From contig JAGAKD010000002.1 of NCBI GenBank assembly GCA_017625815.1, positions 1 through 64,000 on the forward strand: a stretch of 64,000 bases of DNA, given 5' to 3'. Positions 1 to 6,517 of this stretch are shown piece after piece (the first letter of the stretch is position 1; the number at the start of each line of letters is the position of its first letter). The translations under genes and the position numbers were made by a program. Under the pieces are notes generated by a model, which did no database searches, was not told where the DNA came from, and saw only the letters and a list, made by a program, of their open reading frames with translations. This DNA comes from Lachnospiraceae bacterium (GTDB lineage: Bacteria; Bacillota; Clostridia; Lachnospirales; Lachnospiraceae).

Positions 1-361
1 AAGTCTTAGCGTCAAATACTGATAGAGTCTTCCAGTTATAATTCCTTAAGAACTTACGAGCTGCTTCGATAGCTGAGGTATCTTCTTTAGGTTGAACATT
101 ATCTTCCACCGGGAAACACTTACCCATCCATAAGCAAGCTTCTACAAACTCTTTTAGTTTGGTTATACTATCCAAAGCTTGGTCACAGAGGTCTACTATT
201 TCTCTATAGGCCGCAACCTTACCAGCATCATATCCTTCTTCATAAGCCGCGCAGTTACGATTTCTCTGGTCTTTAAGTGCAGTGAGAAGCTCCTCAGCCT
301 CGGGTGTCATGTCACATGCTACTTCAGTAGAGAAGCATTCACCATATCTTTTATTTTCCAT
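1..361 (-). CDS. Hypothetical protein, C-terminus cut by window edge
   Basis: An open frame of 120 codons starts at an ATG at 361 and runs off the left end without a stop. A perfect GGAGG ribosome site lies 7 nt before the ATG, inside the end of the upstream gene, so the two are translationally coupled. The visible protein starts MENKRYGECFSTEV, is helical in composition and has an EEGYDAGKVAAYREI stretch. I do not recognise a family. It is the last visible gene of the operon that starts at the class A promoter near 1394. Confidence 0.8.
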   Translation of the reverse strand, partial: MENKRYGECFSTEVACDMTPEAEELLTALKDQRNRNCAAYEEGYDAGKVAAYREIVDLCDQALDSITKLKEFVEACLWMGKCFPVEDNVQPKEDTSAIEAARKFLRNYNWKTLSVFDAKT

Positions 362-364
362 AGG

Positions 365-526
365 TTAATCCTCCAATAGTTTATATATTACTTTGTCTAT
401 TTCATCCGGTCCAATTCGGTGGTCGGCAGACTCCAAAGCAATCTCATGTAACTCTGACTGTACCTTCAAGAGAGTCTCCTGCTTACCTGCAGCCCAACCG
501 TTACCATAGCTACTCATACTATCCAT
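365..526 (-). CDS. Small hypothetical protein, 53 aa
   Basis: A 53-residue frame (MDSMSSYGNGWAAGKQETLL...) with an AGGAGG site 8 nt before its ATG. It fills the space between its neighbours exactly: its stop is 3 nt before the next ATG and its own ribosome site lies in the end of the preceding gene. The GWAAGKQETL stretch resembles the GYDAGKVAAY stretch of the next gene, so the two may be distantly related. No function recognised. Confidence 0.75.
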   Translation of the reverse strand: MDSMSSYGNGWAAGKQETLLKVQSELHEIALESADHRIGPDEIDKVIYKLLED

Positions 527-529
527 AGC

Positions 530-706
530 TTAGTCCTCCTTCACATACATAGTAGCAAGACGCATAGCAGCACTGCCTTTATAAGCTTTCGCATGTTCTG
601 GTGTATCTATTACTACAATATGTTCTTTACCGTTTCTATCTTTGTCTATAAGTATTGCTACTTGCTTTTTAACGAAGCCGGCTTTTAGCATTTCTTTTAT
701 ATCCAT
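530..706 (-). CDS. Small hypothetical protein, 58 aa
   Basis: A 58-residue frame (MDIKEMLKAGFVKKQ...) preceded by AGGAGAACTAACTA and the ATG. It has a beta-rich middle (QVAILIDKDRNGKEHIVVIDT) that could be a small sheet domain. It is tightly packed between two other small genes. No family recognised. Confidence 0.75.
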   Translation of the reverse strand: MDIKEMLKAGFVKKQVAILIDKDRNGKEHIVVIDTPEHAKAYKGSAAMRLATMYVKED

Positions 707-709
707 TAG

Positions 710-898
710 TTAGTTCTCCTCTACAAGAATTTGGTCTTGTGTTAAGGTATAGCTATCGCCATCTCCATCGATACAGTAATAATTACCATCATCTAATGGA
801 TAGCAAGCAAGAAGTTCTACCTTTCTTGGTGGCTGTCTCTTTCCCTGATACCAAATGTTATCATCTATAAAATAACGTTTCTTATTATCATTAAACAT
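710..898 (-). CDS. Small hypothetical protein, 62 aa
   Basis: A 62-residue acidic protein with alternating beta-like stretches (YYCIDGDGDSYTLTQDQILVEEN at the C-terminus). GAGAGGG before the ATG is a good ribosome site. The stop lies 3 nt upstream of the next gene. It may be a small SH3-like or DNA-mimic fold, but nothing in it decides that. Confidence 0.75.
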   Translation of the reverse strand: MFNDNKKRYFIDDNIWYQGKRQPPRKVELLACYPLDDGNYYCIDGDGDSYTLTQDQILVEEN

Positions 899-912
899 AT
901 AAACCCTCTCCT

Positions 913-1185
913 TTATCTATGTCTTGGGTCCCACTCTATTATCAGACGATGAGACGCAGGTCTATAGGTTACAGTATCGTATCTAAAGTCATGGTGTAAT
1001 ACTTGAACTAAAGTATCTGCCAACTCTATGGTCTCATCTTCAAGTTCAAGATAAGCTCTCAGGTAGGTTTTGTTACCATGTGTGATCATAGCTCTATCAC
1101 CAAAGTTAGTTTCTACAAACTCTCTTGCCCTGAGAATGTCAGGAGTATCCGGAAGTTTTGGTATTAGTTTCTTTATTCTACTCAT
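913..1185 (-). CDS. Hypothetical protein, 90 aa
   Basis: First gene of the operon behind the class A promoter at 1394-1430. The protein is basic at the start (MSRIKKLIPKLPDTPD) and then mixed, ending IIEWDPRHR. It is separated from its promoter by a leader of about 200 nt that contains a cloverleaf-like RNA element (1248-1334), so its expression may be controlled at the RNA level. The ribosome site is GAGAGGG. No family recognised. Confidence 0.8.
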   Translation of the reverse strand: MSRIKKLIPKLPDTPDILRAREFVETNFGDRAMITHGNKTYLRAYLELEDETIELADTLVQVLHHDFRYDTVTYRPASHRLIIEWDPRHR

Positions 1186-1247
1186 CTATTAAACCCTCTC
1201 AATAATCAAATTAAAGTAAGTAATCTCTTTGCACCTATGCCTCAAAG

Positions 1248-1334
1248 ACTCCTAACCGATTTTAACTTACGACTCGAACGTAATGCAGTGGGCTCTCGGT
1301 TACTGCAGCAGACCAATCTGTCGTGTTAGGGAGT
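1248..1334 (-). promoter_or_regulatory. Cloverleaf-like structured RNA element in 5' leader
   Basis: On the minus strand an outer stem ACTCC(C)TAAC / GTTAGGAGT (9 bp, one bulged C) closes three hairpins: CAGA-TTGG-TCTG; TGCAGT / ACTGCA with a 12-nt loop; and TTACG-TTCGAGT-CGTAA. The last looks exactly like a tRNA T-arm. The acceptor positions and anticodon loop do not fit a normal tRNA. It lies between a class A promoter and the first gene of the operon, so it may be a regulatory or tRNA-like leader. Confidence 0.5.
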
Positions 1335-1393
1335 TCAGATTAAATATTGTAGTTAGCTATTCTACTTTTAATCCTTACTGTACTTACATATAT

Positions 1394-1430
1394 ATTATAC
1401 CATAAATCTATCTATAATTTGGCGGGTTAA
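1394..1430 (-). promoter_or_regulatory. Class A promoter (CCCGCC box, N21, TATAAT)
   Basis: On the minus strand TTAACCCGCC is followed after 21 nt by TATAAT. The TAA stop of the upstream gene is the start of the box. It drives the operon that runs left from 1185. Confidence 0.8.
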
Positions 1431-1714
1431 TCTAAGTTACAGATAACTTTTTTACCGTTAGCTATTGCATCTAAAACTAATCTAGCTACCTGCTTTTTAG
1501 ATGGAGCTTTTTTAAGATTAGCAATGAATCTAGGTTTCGCATCCTTATCTATATTTGCCGGTTCTATTATATGAAGAATATAATTTTTCATGCAGTTAAG
1601 TGAAATATCATCTCTAAGAACTATCTTCATTATAGTTTCGACATGCTTATTTAGTTCATAAGAATAACATCCAGGTTTCTGAGTTAAATTGCCTTTTTTC
1701 TTTTTAACAGCCAT
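1427..1714 (-). CDS. Hypothetical protein, 95 aa; paralogue of the gene at 3135
   Basis: A basic protein (MAVKKKKGNLTQ...). Its C-terminal half matches the product of the gene at 3135-3434 in spacing and key residues: K-x-YI, then KDxKP, RFIANL and a terminal Gly-Lys-Lys-Val region against HYI, EDKSP, RFLTSL and a Gly-Val end. The two are probably diverged duplicates. It is transcribed from a class B promoter (1750-1782) and its TAA stop forms part of the next class A promoter. Function unknown. Confidence 0.75.
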   Translation of the reverse strand: MAVKKKKGNLTQKPGCYSYELNKHVETIMKIVLRDDISLNCMKNYILHIIEPANIDKDAKPRFIANLKKAPSKKQVARLVLDAIANGKKVICNLD

Positions 1715-1749
1715 TAAGTCTACCTCTATCTTAAATTAGTTACTATTTT

Positions 1750-1782
1750 ATCTTACAATAGGTACATAAGAAATTTTGATAG
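1750..1782 (-). promoter_or_regulatory. Class B promoter
   Basis: Minus-strand TATCAAAATTTC, 14 nt, then TAAGATAAAATAG. It shares about 50 bp with the promoter at 2403-2435, including GAAATTTTGATAGTTAATAG on the plus strand. Confidence 0.65.
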
Positions 1783-1792
1783 TTAATAGAAA

Positions 1793-1822
1793 AAACTCCC
1801 AACATATTTTACTGGGAGTTTA
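1793..1822 (-). terminator. Rho-independent terminator
   Basis: Minus-strand hairpin AACTCCCA / TGGGAGTT followed by a T run, just after the HNH gene at 1830. Confidence 0.8.
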
Positions 1823-1829
1823 AAATTTT

Positions 1830-2372
1830 TTATTCGTCATCGGTAGCAAGCGATAGTGGTCTCCACTCACCAGAAGCCAATTTTTCTTCTAGATCTTTTA
1901 GGGTAAAGAAAGCACCCTCTTTTGTGTTACCTCTATTACGATTATTTTGAGCAGAAGTAGCAGTAATAAGATTTTCTATTCTACAGTCTCCACGTTTATG
2001 GTTCTTGTGATCAATTAAGACTTTGTCTTCAGGCACCCTAAATACGCGAGCAGTTACTGCAATAGCTTCTTTACACATCTCTCTATAATAAATACGAGTA
2101 TGTGTACCATAGCCACACGCGTTAGTTTCTGTAGAAGATAAAGTTGCTGATGGCAAATTACCATTACTAGACTTCCAACAAATACGATGTAATTCTTGCC
2201 CAAAATGAATATCGGTAGTTACCCATGCCAATAGTTTACCTGCAATCCAAATTAAACAAGTTCCGTCTTCTAGCAGTAAGTAAGGATTACGCGCTCTAGA
2301 GTTTACACGTGTTCCAGAAAATCCATATTGTTTTGCCAAGTCAAGCTCATCCTTTAAAGCATTTTTACACAT
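1830..2372 (-). CDS. HNH homing-type endonuclease
   Basis: A 180-residue protein whose C-terminal third carries an HNH signature: around residue 145, IDHKNHKRGDCRIENLI, followed by TSAQNNRNRG. This matches the D-H-(x)N-x(n)-N-x-x-N-L pattern of HNH_3 homing endonucleases of phages. The enzyme would nick or cut a target site and promote its own spread. The gene is a self-contained unit with its own class B promoter upstream (2403-2435) and a strong terminator downstream, as expected for a mobile insertion. The N-terminal 100 residues have no domain I recognise. The ribosome site is AGGAGG. Confidence 0.75.
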   Translation of the reverse strand: MCKNALKDELDLAKQYGFSGTRVNSRARNPYLLLEDGTCLIWIAGKLLAWVTTDIHFGQELHRICWKSSNGNLPSATLSSTETNACGYGTHTRIYYREMCKEAIAVTARVFRVPEDKVLIDHKNHKRGDCRIENLITATSAQNNRNRGNTKEGAFFTLKDLEEKLASGEWRPLSLATDDE

Positions 2373-2402
2373 AGTAAAATCCTCCTTTTAGTTTACTATC
2401 TT

Positions 2403-2435
2403 ATCGTACAATACATCCATGAGAAATTTTGATAG
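2403..2435 (-). promoter_or_regulatory. Class B promoter
   Basis: Minus-strand TATCAAAATTTC, 14 nt, then TACGATAAGATAG. It drives the HNH gene. Confidence 0.65.
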
Positions 2436-2449
2436 TTAATAGAAAAACT

Positions 2450-3046
2450 TTAAGAAACTATATACAAACGAGCAGTACTCAATGGTCTCATTGATACAGT
2501 TGTATCACCAGTACCGTTAGGCAATCTAAATAATGACTTAAATTCTTGCTCTTGTTTATAAGCTAAAGACTTACACCAAAATCCAGCATAGTCATCAGAA
2601 TAAAATACTTTGTACCCACCTAGCCAAGTATCTACATCAGCTAAATTACTAAGTAACTCTGAGCCCTCTCCTATTACCCAATAATTTCCAAAACCTCGGT
2701 AACGTAATTTCATTTCTTCAGTCATTACACCATTAAATAATCCAACAGATAACTGATGTAGTTTTGCAGTAGTGTGTATATAACAATAATCATCTGGATG
2801 TAAGTATCCCTCTTTCATAGCTTGTTCTATAAGTATCACTGTTTGAGTACCATCTATGTGATTAATAGTTTGTATAGGTTTTGTTATGTCAACAGACGTG
2901 AAGTAGTCCAAACCCCCTTCACTTACATCCCGGCGTTGGTCAGACTCTGGTAATGTGGCATATGTACTAATAGGTCTAATAAAGACTTCTCCATTAATAA
3001 ATTGCTCTGCCTCATCTTTCTTTTTAAAAGCCCTAATAAATTTCAT
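2450..3046 (-). CDS. Hypothetical protein, 198 aa
   Basis: A 198-residue protein starting MKFIRAFKKKDEAEQFINGE, with later GGLDYF and WLGGYKVFYSDDYAGFWCKSL stretches. The start resembles a group of phage hypothetical proteins in which a Phe-Lys pair, an Ala-x-x-Phe and an RRD-x-x-EGG stretch recur, but I cannot assign a function. The ribosome site is GGAGATG. It sits among individually transcribed genes at the left end that look like optional cargo. Confidence 0.75.
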   Translation of the reverse strand: MKFIRAFKKKDEAEQFINGEVFIRPISTYATLPESDQRRDVSEGGLDYFTSVDITKPIQTINHIDGTQTVILIEQAMKEGYLHPDDYCYIHTTAKLHQLSVGLFNGVMTEEMKLRYRGFGNYWVIGEGSELLSNLADVDTWLGGYKVFYSDDYAGFWCKSLAYKQEQEFKSLFRLPNGTGDTTVSMRPLSTARLYIVS

Positions 3047-3070
3047 AGTTTCATCTCCGTATATTTAAAA

Positions 3071-3091
3071 TTACTATTTTATAATACAATA
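3071..3091 (-). promoter_or_regulatory. Possible promoter, class B-like -10 region
   Basis: Minus-strand TATTGTATTATAAAATAGTAA matches the -10 region of the class B promoters at 1750 and 2403 almost base for base. The upstream AAATTTC part is missing because a terminator hairpin sits there. Confidence 0.4.
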
Positions 3092-3122
3092 AAAGACCTG
3101 ATAGTTTTTAATCAGGTCTTTA
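3092..3122 (-). terminator. Rho-independent terminator
   Basis: Minus-strand hairpin AAAGACCTGAT / ATCAGGTCTTTT behind the gene at 3135. Confidence 0.8.
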
Positions 3123-3134
3123 AATATTTATTTT

Positions 3135-3434
3135 TTAGATAACTCCTAAACCGTCAGCTTTTAACATACTATTATAAACTAACATTAACACACCATCTTT
3201 GTTGTATTGTCTGTCAAGACTGGTAAGAAATCTTTTTGTGGCTGGTGATTTATCTTCGATAGGTTTATCATTAGTTCCAATAATCAATTGTCTTATGTAA
3301 TGTTTAAAACCTTTGGTATCAACTGACTTGCTTAAATATGTAGTATCAATATCAGTTTTATGTTTGGTTAGAGTGTGTGAATAACTTGATTTGACTGTTG
3401 AGACCTTACGTTGGGATAGTTCTTGATTTGTCAT
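3135..3434 (-). CDS. Hypothetical protein, 99 aa; paralogue of the gene at 1427
   Basis: A basic 99-residue protein, single gene between a class A promoter (3471-3507) and a terminator. Residues 40-99 (GFKHYIRQLIIG... RFLTSL ... LGVI) align without large gaps to the C-terminal half of the protein at 1427-1714. The shared core has K-x-YI, a short acidic-Pro turn, RF-(I/L)-x-(N/S)-L and a C-terminal helix. This supports an ancient duplication. No catalytic motif visible. Confidence 0.75.
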   Translation of the reverse strand: MTNQELSQRKVSTVKSSYSHTLTKHKTDIDTTYLSKSVDTKGFKHYIRQLIIGTNDKPIEDKSPATKRFLTSLDRQYNKDGVLMLVYNSMLKADGLGVI

Positions 3435-3470
3435 AATATGTAACCTCGTTTTGTTTTATTTACATTTATA

Positions 3471-3507
3471 TTATAACATATTTTTTGGTAAATTGTGGCG
3501 GGTTAAT
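3471..3507 (-). promoter_or_regulatory. Class A promoter
   Basis: TTAACCCGCC, 21 nt, TATAAT on the minus strand; drives the gene at 3135. Confidence 0.8.
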
Positions 3508-3510
3508 TAA

Positions 3511-3541
3511 AAAAGACCTAAGATAATTTCTCAGGTCTTTT
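3511..3541 (-). terminator. Rho-independent terminator
   Basis: Minus-strand AAAAGACCT / AGGTCTTTT hairpin with a T run; ends the operon 5612 to 3557. Confidence 0.8.
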
Positions 3542-3556
3542 ATATTATTTACAGTA

Positions 3557-3724
3557 TCAATACAATATTACAGTATCAATTTCAGGGTCGTAATAAACTT
3601 CTACCATACTGAAGGATCCGTCAATTCCCTTGATCTCTAGAGCAGCGGATCTACTTATCTTCTCACTCTGAAGAAGTGCTATCAGTTCTCTTACGCTCCT
3701 TGCTTGTCCGATGAATTCTTCCAT
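3557..3724 (-). CDS. Small hypothetical protein, 55 aa
   Basis: A 55-residue frame, MEEFIGQARSVRELIALLQ..., ending EIDTVILY, with GGAGAGGG before the ATG. It is the last gene of a nine-gene operon, followed at once by a terminator. An amphipathic N-terminal helix and a short beta hairpin are predicted from composition. Not recognised. Confidence 0.75.
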   Translation of the reverse strand: MEEFIGQARSVRELIALLQSEKISRSAALEIKGIDGSFSMVEVYYDPEIDTVILY

Positions 3725-3742
3725 ATCCCTCTCCTATCTAAA

Positions 3743-4009
3743 TCATGATTCTTTCGAAGGTACCTCTGCCCAAGATACTGTTACTCTATCACTTGTATAA
3801 GTAGCTTTGTATCCGGCCTCTCTGAGCATCTCAAGTATTCTCTCACCGGTCAAATCAGTTTCTTCATAGCTAGTTTTTACTGTAACTTGGTAATCCCCAA
3901 TAGCAATGGTCTCTCTTATAGCAGGTTCAATTATCACAGAAACAATTGCTTTTGCTCCACCATTTATTCTGTCTTTTGTTTGTTTATAAGCTTCACTTGC
4001 ACTTAACAT
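3743..4009 (-). CDS. Hypothetical protein, 88 aa
   Basis: An 88-residue protein with beta-alpha character: IVSVIIEPAIRETIAIGDYQVTVKTSYEE, then a helix ILEMLREAGYKA and a final strand RVTVSWAEV. Its ATG overlaps the stop of the preceding gene. Part of the operon of small genes from 5612. Function unknown. Confidence 0.75.
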   Translation of the reverse strand: MLSASEAYKQTKDRINGGAKAIVSVIIEPAIRETIAIGDYQVTVKTSYEETDLTGERILEMLREAGYKATYTSDRVTVSWAEVPSKES

Positions 4010-4266
4010 TATTTCTTAATTCCTTTCGCTAGATAATAAATATATCCTCTTTCTAAGAACTCATGAGCTTGAAATGTCTGTTTATTTTCGGTATCATACC
4101 AGTCAGTACGTTTCTCTATCAGAGGAAGATTGTAGTGTATCTTTCCTTCTTGAGCACAGGCATACTCACAGGCAAGTCTCTCGTCTCTGAACATAGAGTC
4201 TACGTGGGGTTTACCTTCTTCGTTACATCCATAAACTATATAAGTTATTGTTACTTCTTTAGCCAT
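4009..4266 (-). CDS. Hypothetical protein, 85 aa
   Basis: I start this gene at the ATG at 4266 (MAKEVTITYIVYGCNEEGKPH...), which overlaps the stop of the 39-codon gene before it. Longer in-frame starts exist but lie inside that gene. The protein has a YACAQEGKI segment and ends in Lys-rich GIKK. Translation is probably coupled. No family recognised. Confidence 0.7.
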   Translation of the reverse strand: MAKEVTITYIVYGCNEEGKPHVDSMFRDERLACEYACAQEGKIHYNLPLIEKRTDWYDTENKQTFQAHEFLERGYIYYLAKGIKK

Positions 4267-4378
4267 TTCTAGCATCCCACTCCTTCTCAGCTTTTTCGTA
4301 TCCGGCAATAAGTGAATAGCCTTCATACTCACTTAGATATTCGGCTCTACCCATACAATAGATTTCTTTTGGTGTCAT
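4259..4378 (-). CDS. Small hypothetical protein, 39 aa
   Basis: A 39-residue frame, MTPKEIYCMGRAEYLSEYEG..., with a canonical GGAGAGGG site. Its stop overlaps the ATG of the next gene, the usual sign of translational coupling. The packing and ribosome site make it more credible than its length suggests. Function unknown. Confidence 0.65.
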   Translation of the reverse strand: MTPKEIYCMGRAEYLSEYEGYSLIAGYEKAEKEWDARNG

Positions 4379-4394
4379 AAGTTAATCCCTCTCC

Positions 4395-4892
4395 TTAATC
4401 CAAAGCTTTTCTTACTATCTTATTTAAGTCAAAGTCCTCAGCACTGTATGTAGCTTCAGTAGTCTTACCGTCTTTTGTTATTGTGACTGTTACTGTATTC
4501 TTCGGTTTCTCTACCTTACTTCCGGATTTAGGTGGTTGTGGTTTGGTTTCTTTATCAGGTCCAAGTCTTCTCTTCGCCACAAAGTGATTAGGTCCAACCT
4601 CATCGATGTCTGTAATACATTTATCTTCAAGTTGGATTACTCTCTTCTCAAGTGCTTTGATACATTCGGAGTGATGCTCAGTTAATGCTGATACAACCCA
4701 GAACATACCAGTAATTATATTACAAAGAGCACTAAACATATCTACTACCGTCTGCTTTGAACCTTCTACAGTTTCCATATCCACTGGTCTACAGAGCATT
4801 ACTATTGCTAATACAAAGAAAGCAAAAGCAATCAGTAGTCTGAGCCATTGGGTCTTAAAGAAGTTTGGTAGTTTATTCTTATTTATATACAT
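4395..4892 (-). CDS. Membrane protein with two N-terminal transmembrane segments
   Basis: A 165-residue protein. Two hydrophobic segments are clear: about residues 18-34 (LRLLIAFAFFVLAIVML) and 50-68 (MFSALCNIITGMFWVVSAL). They are followed by a short coiled-coil (IKALEKRVIQLEDK), a Pro/Lys-rich linker and a C-terminal beta-alpha tail (TVTVTITKDGKTTEATY). It would sit in the host inner membrane with most of the chain on one side. A role in superinfection exclusion or takeover of the envelope is possible but only inferred from topology. The ribosome site is AAAGGAG. Confidence 0.75.
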   Translation of the reverse strand: MYINKNKLPNFFKTQWLRLLIAFAFFVLAIVMLCRPVDMETVEGSKQTVVDMFSALCNIITGMFWVVSALTEHHSECIKALEKRVIQLEDKCITDIDEVGPNHFVAKRRLGPDKETKPQPPKSGSKVEKPKNTVTVTITKDGKTTEATYSAEDFDLNKIVRKALD

Positions 4893-4908
4893 TATTCTTT
4901 ATTCTCCT

Positions 4909-5088
4909 TTACCAACCCCAGTTACAAATAGTTTGTCCACCATAGAATAATTGACGTTCCCAACGTTTTTCTTCATTGGTTTGTTCTTGGCAGACAGTGT
5001 GTCCACACTTACACTTTTCTTTCTTAAGTCGCTGTCCACATTTAGGACAGGTCTTAGGAAGTTCCTTGCATTTTATATTACACCTCAT
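4909..5088 (-). CDS. Small zinc-ribbon protein, 59 aa
   Basis: Started at the ATG at 5088 because GGAGGACTAACT precedes it; a longer in-frame start lies inside the upstream gene. The protein has CPKCGQRL followed by CKCGHTVC, a compact double CxxC zinc knuckle, then a Trp-rich tail. It could bind nucleic acid or act as a small adaptor. Confidence 0.7.
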   Translation of the reverse strand: MRCNIKCKELPKTCPKCGQRLKKEKCKCGHTVCQEQTNEEKRWERQLFYGGQTICNWGW

Positions 5089-5090
5089 AG

Positions 5091-5282
5091 TTAGTCCTCC
5101 AACTTTTCGAAGAAGTCTTCTGGCCAAAAACCGGTGTAACCTTTAATCTTGTATTGATTTCCTTTTACTTCTGTAATAATAGCAGGTTCCCAAGCACAAG
5201 CCAACTTACCAGAATTACTTGGCAAAAACATATGCATGTTAGCTGCGAACTTTACCTTCTCGCCTTCAGCAAACTTAGCCAT
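5091..5282 (-). CDS. Hypothetical protein, possibly SH3-like, 63 aa
   Basis: A 63-residue protein, MAKFAEGEKVKFAANMHMFLP..., with a VKF, AIITEVKGNQYKIKGY, WPEDFFEKL pattern typical of small SH3 or KOW-like barrels. AGGAGG site. Part of the small-gene operon. Function not assigned. Confidence 0.7.
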   Translation of the reverse strand: MAKFAEGEKVKFAANMHMFLPSNSGKLACAWEPAIITEVKGNQYKIKGYTGFWPEDFFEKLED

Positions 5283-5352
5283 TACTTTTTACCTCCTTCT
5301 TAATCTCAATCTGTTTTAGGTCTTCTCTCCAGCTCTTAAACTTACTTCCCAT
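5275..5352 (-). CDS. Very small coupled ORF, 25 aa
   Basis: MGSKFKSWREDLKQIEIKKE... has a strong GGAGGTG site, starts at the stop of the gene before it and overlaps the start of the gene after it. It may encode a real micro-protein or act as a coupling leader. Confidence 0.4.
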   Translation of the reverse strand: MGSKFKSWREDLKQIEIKKEVKSNG

Positions 5353-5612
5353 TACTTAGCACCTCCAACTATAATCTTTCCGTTAATGATTTCAAGAACA
5401 GTTTCATTTTTATCTATGTCATCTTCCGGCATATATACTACTTGAACGTAGTTGTATTGACGAGCTAACTTATCAGCGATAGCACAAGCACCATCTAAAG
5501 TATTTGCTGCCTCTGGTCTGGAAGTGTTTCTGTCCTCACCGGCGAATACTACATAATCAGCTTCGTCAGTTAGAATATTATCAATGGTTTGTATTGCTTC
5601 GGTTCTTTCCAT
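5352..5612 (-). CDS. Hypothetical protein, 86 aa, operon head
   Basis: First gene behind the class A promoter at 5649-5685. The sequence (ADYVVFAGEDRNTSRPEAANTLDGACAIADKLARQYNYVQVVYMPEDD) suggests a small alpha-beta protein. The ribosome site (AGAGG) is good. Nothing assigns a function. Confidence 0.75.
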   Translation of the reverse strand: MERTEAIQTIDNILTDEADYVVFAGEDRNTSRPEAANTLDGACAIADKLARQYNYVQVVYMPEDDIDKNETVLEIINGKIIVGGAK

Positions 5613-5648
5613 AATTTTTTAACCTCTTTTCTTTTATCTTACATATTT

Positions 5649-5685
5649 ATTATACCATAAAGATTGGTGAAATACGGCGGGTTAA
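5649..5685 (-). promoter_or_regulatory. Class A promoter
   Basis: TTAACCCGCC, 21 nt, TATAAT; drives the nine-gene operon ending at 3557. Confidence 0.8.
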
Positions 5686-5751
5686 TCAAAAATTCTTTTG
5701 GGGTCAATAGAGACTCATTAACGAACTTTTATTTAGAGTAAGTAAAATAAT

Positions 5752-5785
5752 AAGGCCAGCAGACAAAGTGTCAAAAACTGGCCTT
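5752..5785 (-). terminator. Rho-independent terminator
   Basis: Minus-strand AAGGCCAG / CTGGCCTT stem followed by TTATTATTTT, behind the gene at 5806. Confidence 0.7.
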
Positions 5786-5805
5786 CTCGGGTCTCGTATG
5801 AAGTT

Positions 5806-6072
5806 TTAACTCTTAAAACTCTCTTTATCTATAACTTCATACCATTCCTTGTAACCGCTTTCGATAGATGGGAAGGAAAGATTAGGATAATGTTTCTCCT
5901 GATATTCTGGAAGAAGTTTAATCAGAACTCTTGAACCTCTGTCTTCTACAACTACATGAGGAAGTTGAAGTTCATTAGGATTAAGCCATTCTTTCTTTGC
6001 CTGAACTAAATAACCAGTCCAGTTTTCTTCTTGAATTGTCTTTCCATCAATTGGGTATTTCATTTCGTCCAT
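5806..6072 (-). CDS. Hypothetical protein, 88 aa, with a long structured leader
   Basis: An 88-residue protein (MDEMKYPIDGKTIQEENWTGYLVQAKKEWLNPNELQL...). It is the only gene of its unit: class A promoter at 6256-6292, a structured leader of about 175 nt, this gene, then a terminator. The leader suggests post-transcriptional control. The sequence has a Trp-rich N-terminal half and RVLIKLLPEY. No family recognised. AAGGAG site. Confidence 0.75.
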   Translation of the reverse strand: MDEMKYPIDGKTIQEENWTGYLVQAKKEWLNPNELQLPHVVVEDRGSRVLIKLLPEYQEKHYPNLSFPSIESGYKEWYEVIDKESFKS

Positions 6073-6097
6073 ACTTTACTCCTTATAAAAAGTTTGG

Positions 6098-6247
6098 GGT
6101 TGCTCCGTCCAATCACACTCCTGACCCCTGTGTGACCTCTTTGCCCTACTTGTTTTTAAAGTGAGTGGTAGTCTTACCGAACTTTATAGTTCACACCTTT
6201 TGTGGCTTTGCTACTCTGCGGAGAGCGGGCTCATTACCTCACTGTTT
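6098..6247 (-). promoter_or_regulatory. Structured 5' leader RNA, four-way junction
   Basis: On the minus strand AGTGAGGTA pairs with TAC(CA)CTCACT (6160-6243). Inside are three hairpins: GCTCTC-CGCA-GAG(T)AGC, CAC-AAAAG-GTG and GAACT-ATAA-AGTTC. Downstream a GGGGT... / GGAGCAACCCC helix lies close to the ribosome site. The layout, about 85 nt with three arms, parallels the leader at 1248-1334, but the sequences are not clearly related. Confidence 0.45.
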
Positions 6248-6255
6248 ACATATAT

Positions 6256-6292
6256 ATTATACAATAAAACCCAACAAAACGTGGCGGGTTTA
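6256..6292 (-). promoter_or_regulatory. Class A promoter
   Basis: TTAAACCCGCC, 21 nt, TATAAT on the minus strand. Confidence 0.8.
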
Positions 6293-6300
6293 ATAAAATA

Positions 6301-6324
6301 AAAAGAGAGGGAATAAACCCTCTC
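6301..6324 (-). terminator. Rho-independent terminator
   Basis: GAGAGGG / CCCTCTC stem followed by TTTTTATTTT on the minus strand. Confidence 0.8.
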
Positions 6325-6328
6325 CTTA

Positions 6329-6505
6329 TTATAGTTCTCTCATAGTGTGACAGTACTCTTCAATCTTATTATACATTCCAATCATTTCATCGTACTCACG
6401 ATGTCTACTATCCACATCAACGATTTCAACTTCAATCTGTTCTTCTTCAGAGTCGGTGAATATTCTTTCAACTACACCGTTTTCTACTACTATTGCAATC
6501 TTCAT
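6329..6505 (-). CDS. Small acidic protein, 58 aa
   Basis: MKIAIVVENGVVERIFTDSEEEQ... with GGAGGATAGATA before the ATG. The first 20 residues look like a beta hairpin, the rest is acidic helix ending in HTMREL. Second gene of a two-gene unit that ends at a strong terminator. Confidence 0.75.
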   Translation of the reverse strand: MKIAIVVENGVVERIFTDSEEEQIEVEIVDVDSRHREYDEMIGMYNKIEEYCHTMREL

Positions 6506-6517
6506 TATCTATCCTCC

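Noticed and set aside
1248..1334. Functional tRNA gene
   Set aside because: Two arms look like tRNA, but there is no 7-bp acceptor next to the T-arm and the anticodon loop is far too long.
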